Shown here one piece after another: positions 63,083-64,000 of a DNA stretch of 64,000 bases. The position numbers and the translations under genes were made by a program. Origin of the DNA: Pollenia angustigena (Eukaryota; Arthropoda; Insecta; Diptera; Polleniidae); contig OV884058.1 in NCBI GenBank assembly GCA_930367215.1, forward strand, positions 215,864,208 to 215,928,207, in the 5' to 3' direction. Position 1 is the stretch's first letter. Every line of letters starts with the position of its first letter. The notes below the pieces were generated by a model. The model saw only the letters and a list, made by a program, of their open reading frames with translations, made no database searches and was not told the origin of the DNA.

Positions 63083-63115
63083 CCAACATTACTCTTTTTT
63101 CCAAAATTTCAATAA
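63083..63115 (+). CDS. Candidate terminal receptor exon (weak)
   Basis: TTTTATTTTTGCAG ends at 63082. In the phase left by exon 8 it would add PTLLFFPKFQ and a TAA stop that overlaps AATAAA at 63111. It fits the phase, but it is too short to have recognisable homology and lies 13 kb downstream. Confidence 0.2.
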   Translation, partial: PTLLFFPKFQ

Positions 63116-63589
63116 AGCAGAAATACTGAACAGGATAACAAATAACTGCTAAAAAATTCCGAATAAACTGCTTTCACTTTAAGCACAAATTTAACATGAA
63201 TTTAATGACATTTCAAAGTTTTATAAAAAATAAAATGTAAAAACATTTCTTTGTTTTTTTCTGTTTCGAACTCAACAACAATTTGTATTGTACAAGTTTT
63301 TTGTTCTTTTAAATTTTTTTTTGCTTGTCTTTAAAAAGTTTTCTATAAAAAAGCCAACATAAATCAGTGATAAATTTAAACAAAACAAAAACCAGCAATG
63401 GAGGTTTAATAGATGAACTCTTCTTAAATAATTTTTTCTCGTTAACTTACGAGGACTCGTTTATTAAATTTCAATTAAGGGTACTTTTCATACATTGTTT
63501 TAGAGTTTTTCTTTGAATTGAAATATGTTGTAGGTAAATATACTCAGAAAAATGTTTAAACATAAAATAGAAGGTATAAATCGATTTTC

Positions 63590-63766
63590 TTGGTTTCAAT
63601 TCTACTATTTCTGAAAAAATTAAAAAAAAATTTTAACAATATGATTGAAGCAGGAAAATATCCGGATGTTTTAAAAATACAAAAGATAATTCCAATACCA
63701 AAATCAGTAGGAACTAACAATATGCAAAACTTTCGTCCAGTACTATCAACAGTTGACAAAATTATA
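63590..63766 (+). pseudogene. LINE reverse transcriptase fragment
   Basis: NNMIEAGKYPDVLKIQKI, IPIPKSVGTNN and NFRPVLSTVDKI match the block before the first reverse-transcriptase motif (KI.PI.K.....NFRPIS). It is cut at 63766 by the mariner; everything after that in the frame is mariner DNA. Confidence 0.65.
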
Positions 63767-64000
63767 TCGGGTGATTTTTTTGCTATTATCTTTTTGGCAA
63801 CACTGGTTTAAACAGCTGACGCACGTTTCGTGTTTTGTTTCACTGTCAAACATCTCCAGTTTGGTCTATAATTTAACCATGAATCGTCTTACAAACGAAC
63901 AACGCTTGCAAATTATTGAATTTTATTATCAAAATGCGTGCTCTTTTAAGAAAGTTCATCGCGCGCTTCTTGTGTTCAGCGACGAAGCTCATTTTTGGCT
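63767..64000 (+). mobile_element. Mariner element 2, internally deleted, cut by window end
   Basis: TA at 63765-63766 then TCGGGTGATTTTTTTGCT, the TIR shared with the mariner at 37848. The leader and [20 protein letters not shown] (ATG 63879) follow. After KKVHRALL the sequence jumps directly to FSDEAHFWL, the block with the first catalytic Asp, so most of the DNA-binding domain is deleted. The 3' half lies beyond the window. Confidence 0.85.

Overview
The window is eukaryotic, AT-rich, repeat-laden insect DNA, most likely from a calyptrate fly (blow fly, flesh fly or house fly group). The reasons are GT-AG introns, one fly-type neuropeptide receptor gene, and a dense load of Transib, piggyBac, hAT, mariner, Harbinger, pogo-type, Jockey-type LINE, LTR and MITE copies. 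The species call is inference. There are no operons, no CRISPR array and no rRNA or functional tRNA gene.

Only one cellular gene can be supported. It is a class A GPCR on the + strand whose eight visible coding exons run from 3328 to 50030 and read continuously through TM1-TM7 (374 codons). Its TM3-TM4 region, third cytoplasmic loop and C-tail resemble the Drosophila capa receptor (CapaR), which responds to the diuretic capa peptides. The N-terminal exon lies upstream of the window or was not recognised. The last exon is uncertain, with a weak candidate at 63083. The receptor introns are about 1.8, 5.1, 0.07, 0.12, 33.2, 0.12 and 5.1 kb. The 33.2-kb intron, between TM5 and TM6, holds most of the mobile DNA.

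Layout: 1-3300, G-run array, hAT fragment, MITE and old interspersed repeats. 3328-11148, receptor exons 1-5 with a LINE fragment, a hAT-type element and MITEs between them. 11149-44374, the giant intron: SINE, hAT fragments, a decayed transposon protein, hairpin MITEs, a solo LTR with a heat-shock-type promoter, a repeat carrying a LINE and a 1.9-kb foldback element, about 250-bp tandem repeats, a 1-kb minisatellite interrupted by a PIF/Harbinger element, more copies of the dominant repeat, a deleted mariner, and a run of MITEs. 44375-50030, receptor exons 6-8 separated by nested MITEs. 50031-64000, a pogo-like MITE, a hAT fragment, a piggyBac element containing a nearly complete Transib transposon with RSS-like ends, a 3-kb LINE, a TA-flanked MITE, and a LINE fragment interrupted by a second deleted mariner.

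The most interesting region is 52251-57038. A TTAA-flanked piggyBac remnant hosts a Transib (52615-55685) that has a 5-bp target duplication, CACAGTG termini and an A-rich motif 22 or 23 bp inside each end. This is the architecture of V(D)J recombination signals, next to a RAG1-core-like transposase that keeps its candidate DDE residues. All boundaries come from reading repeats by eye; no alignment or database search was run.
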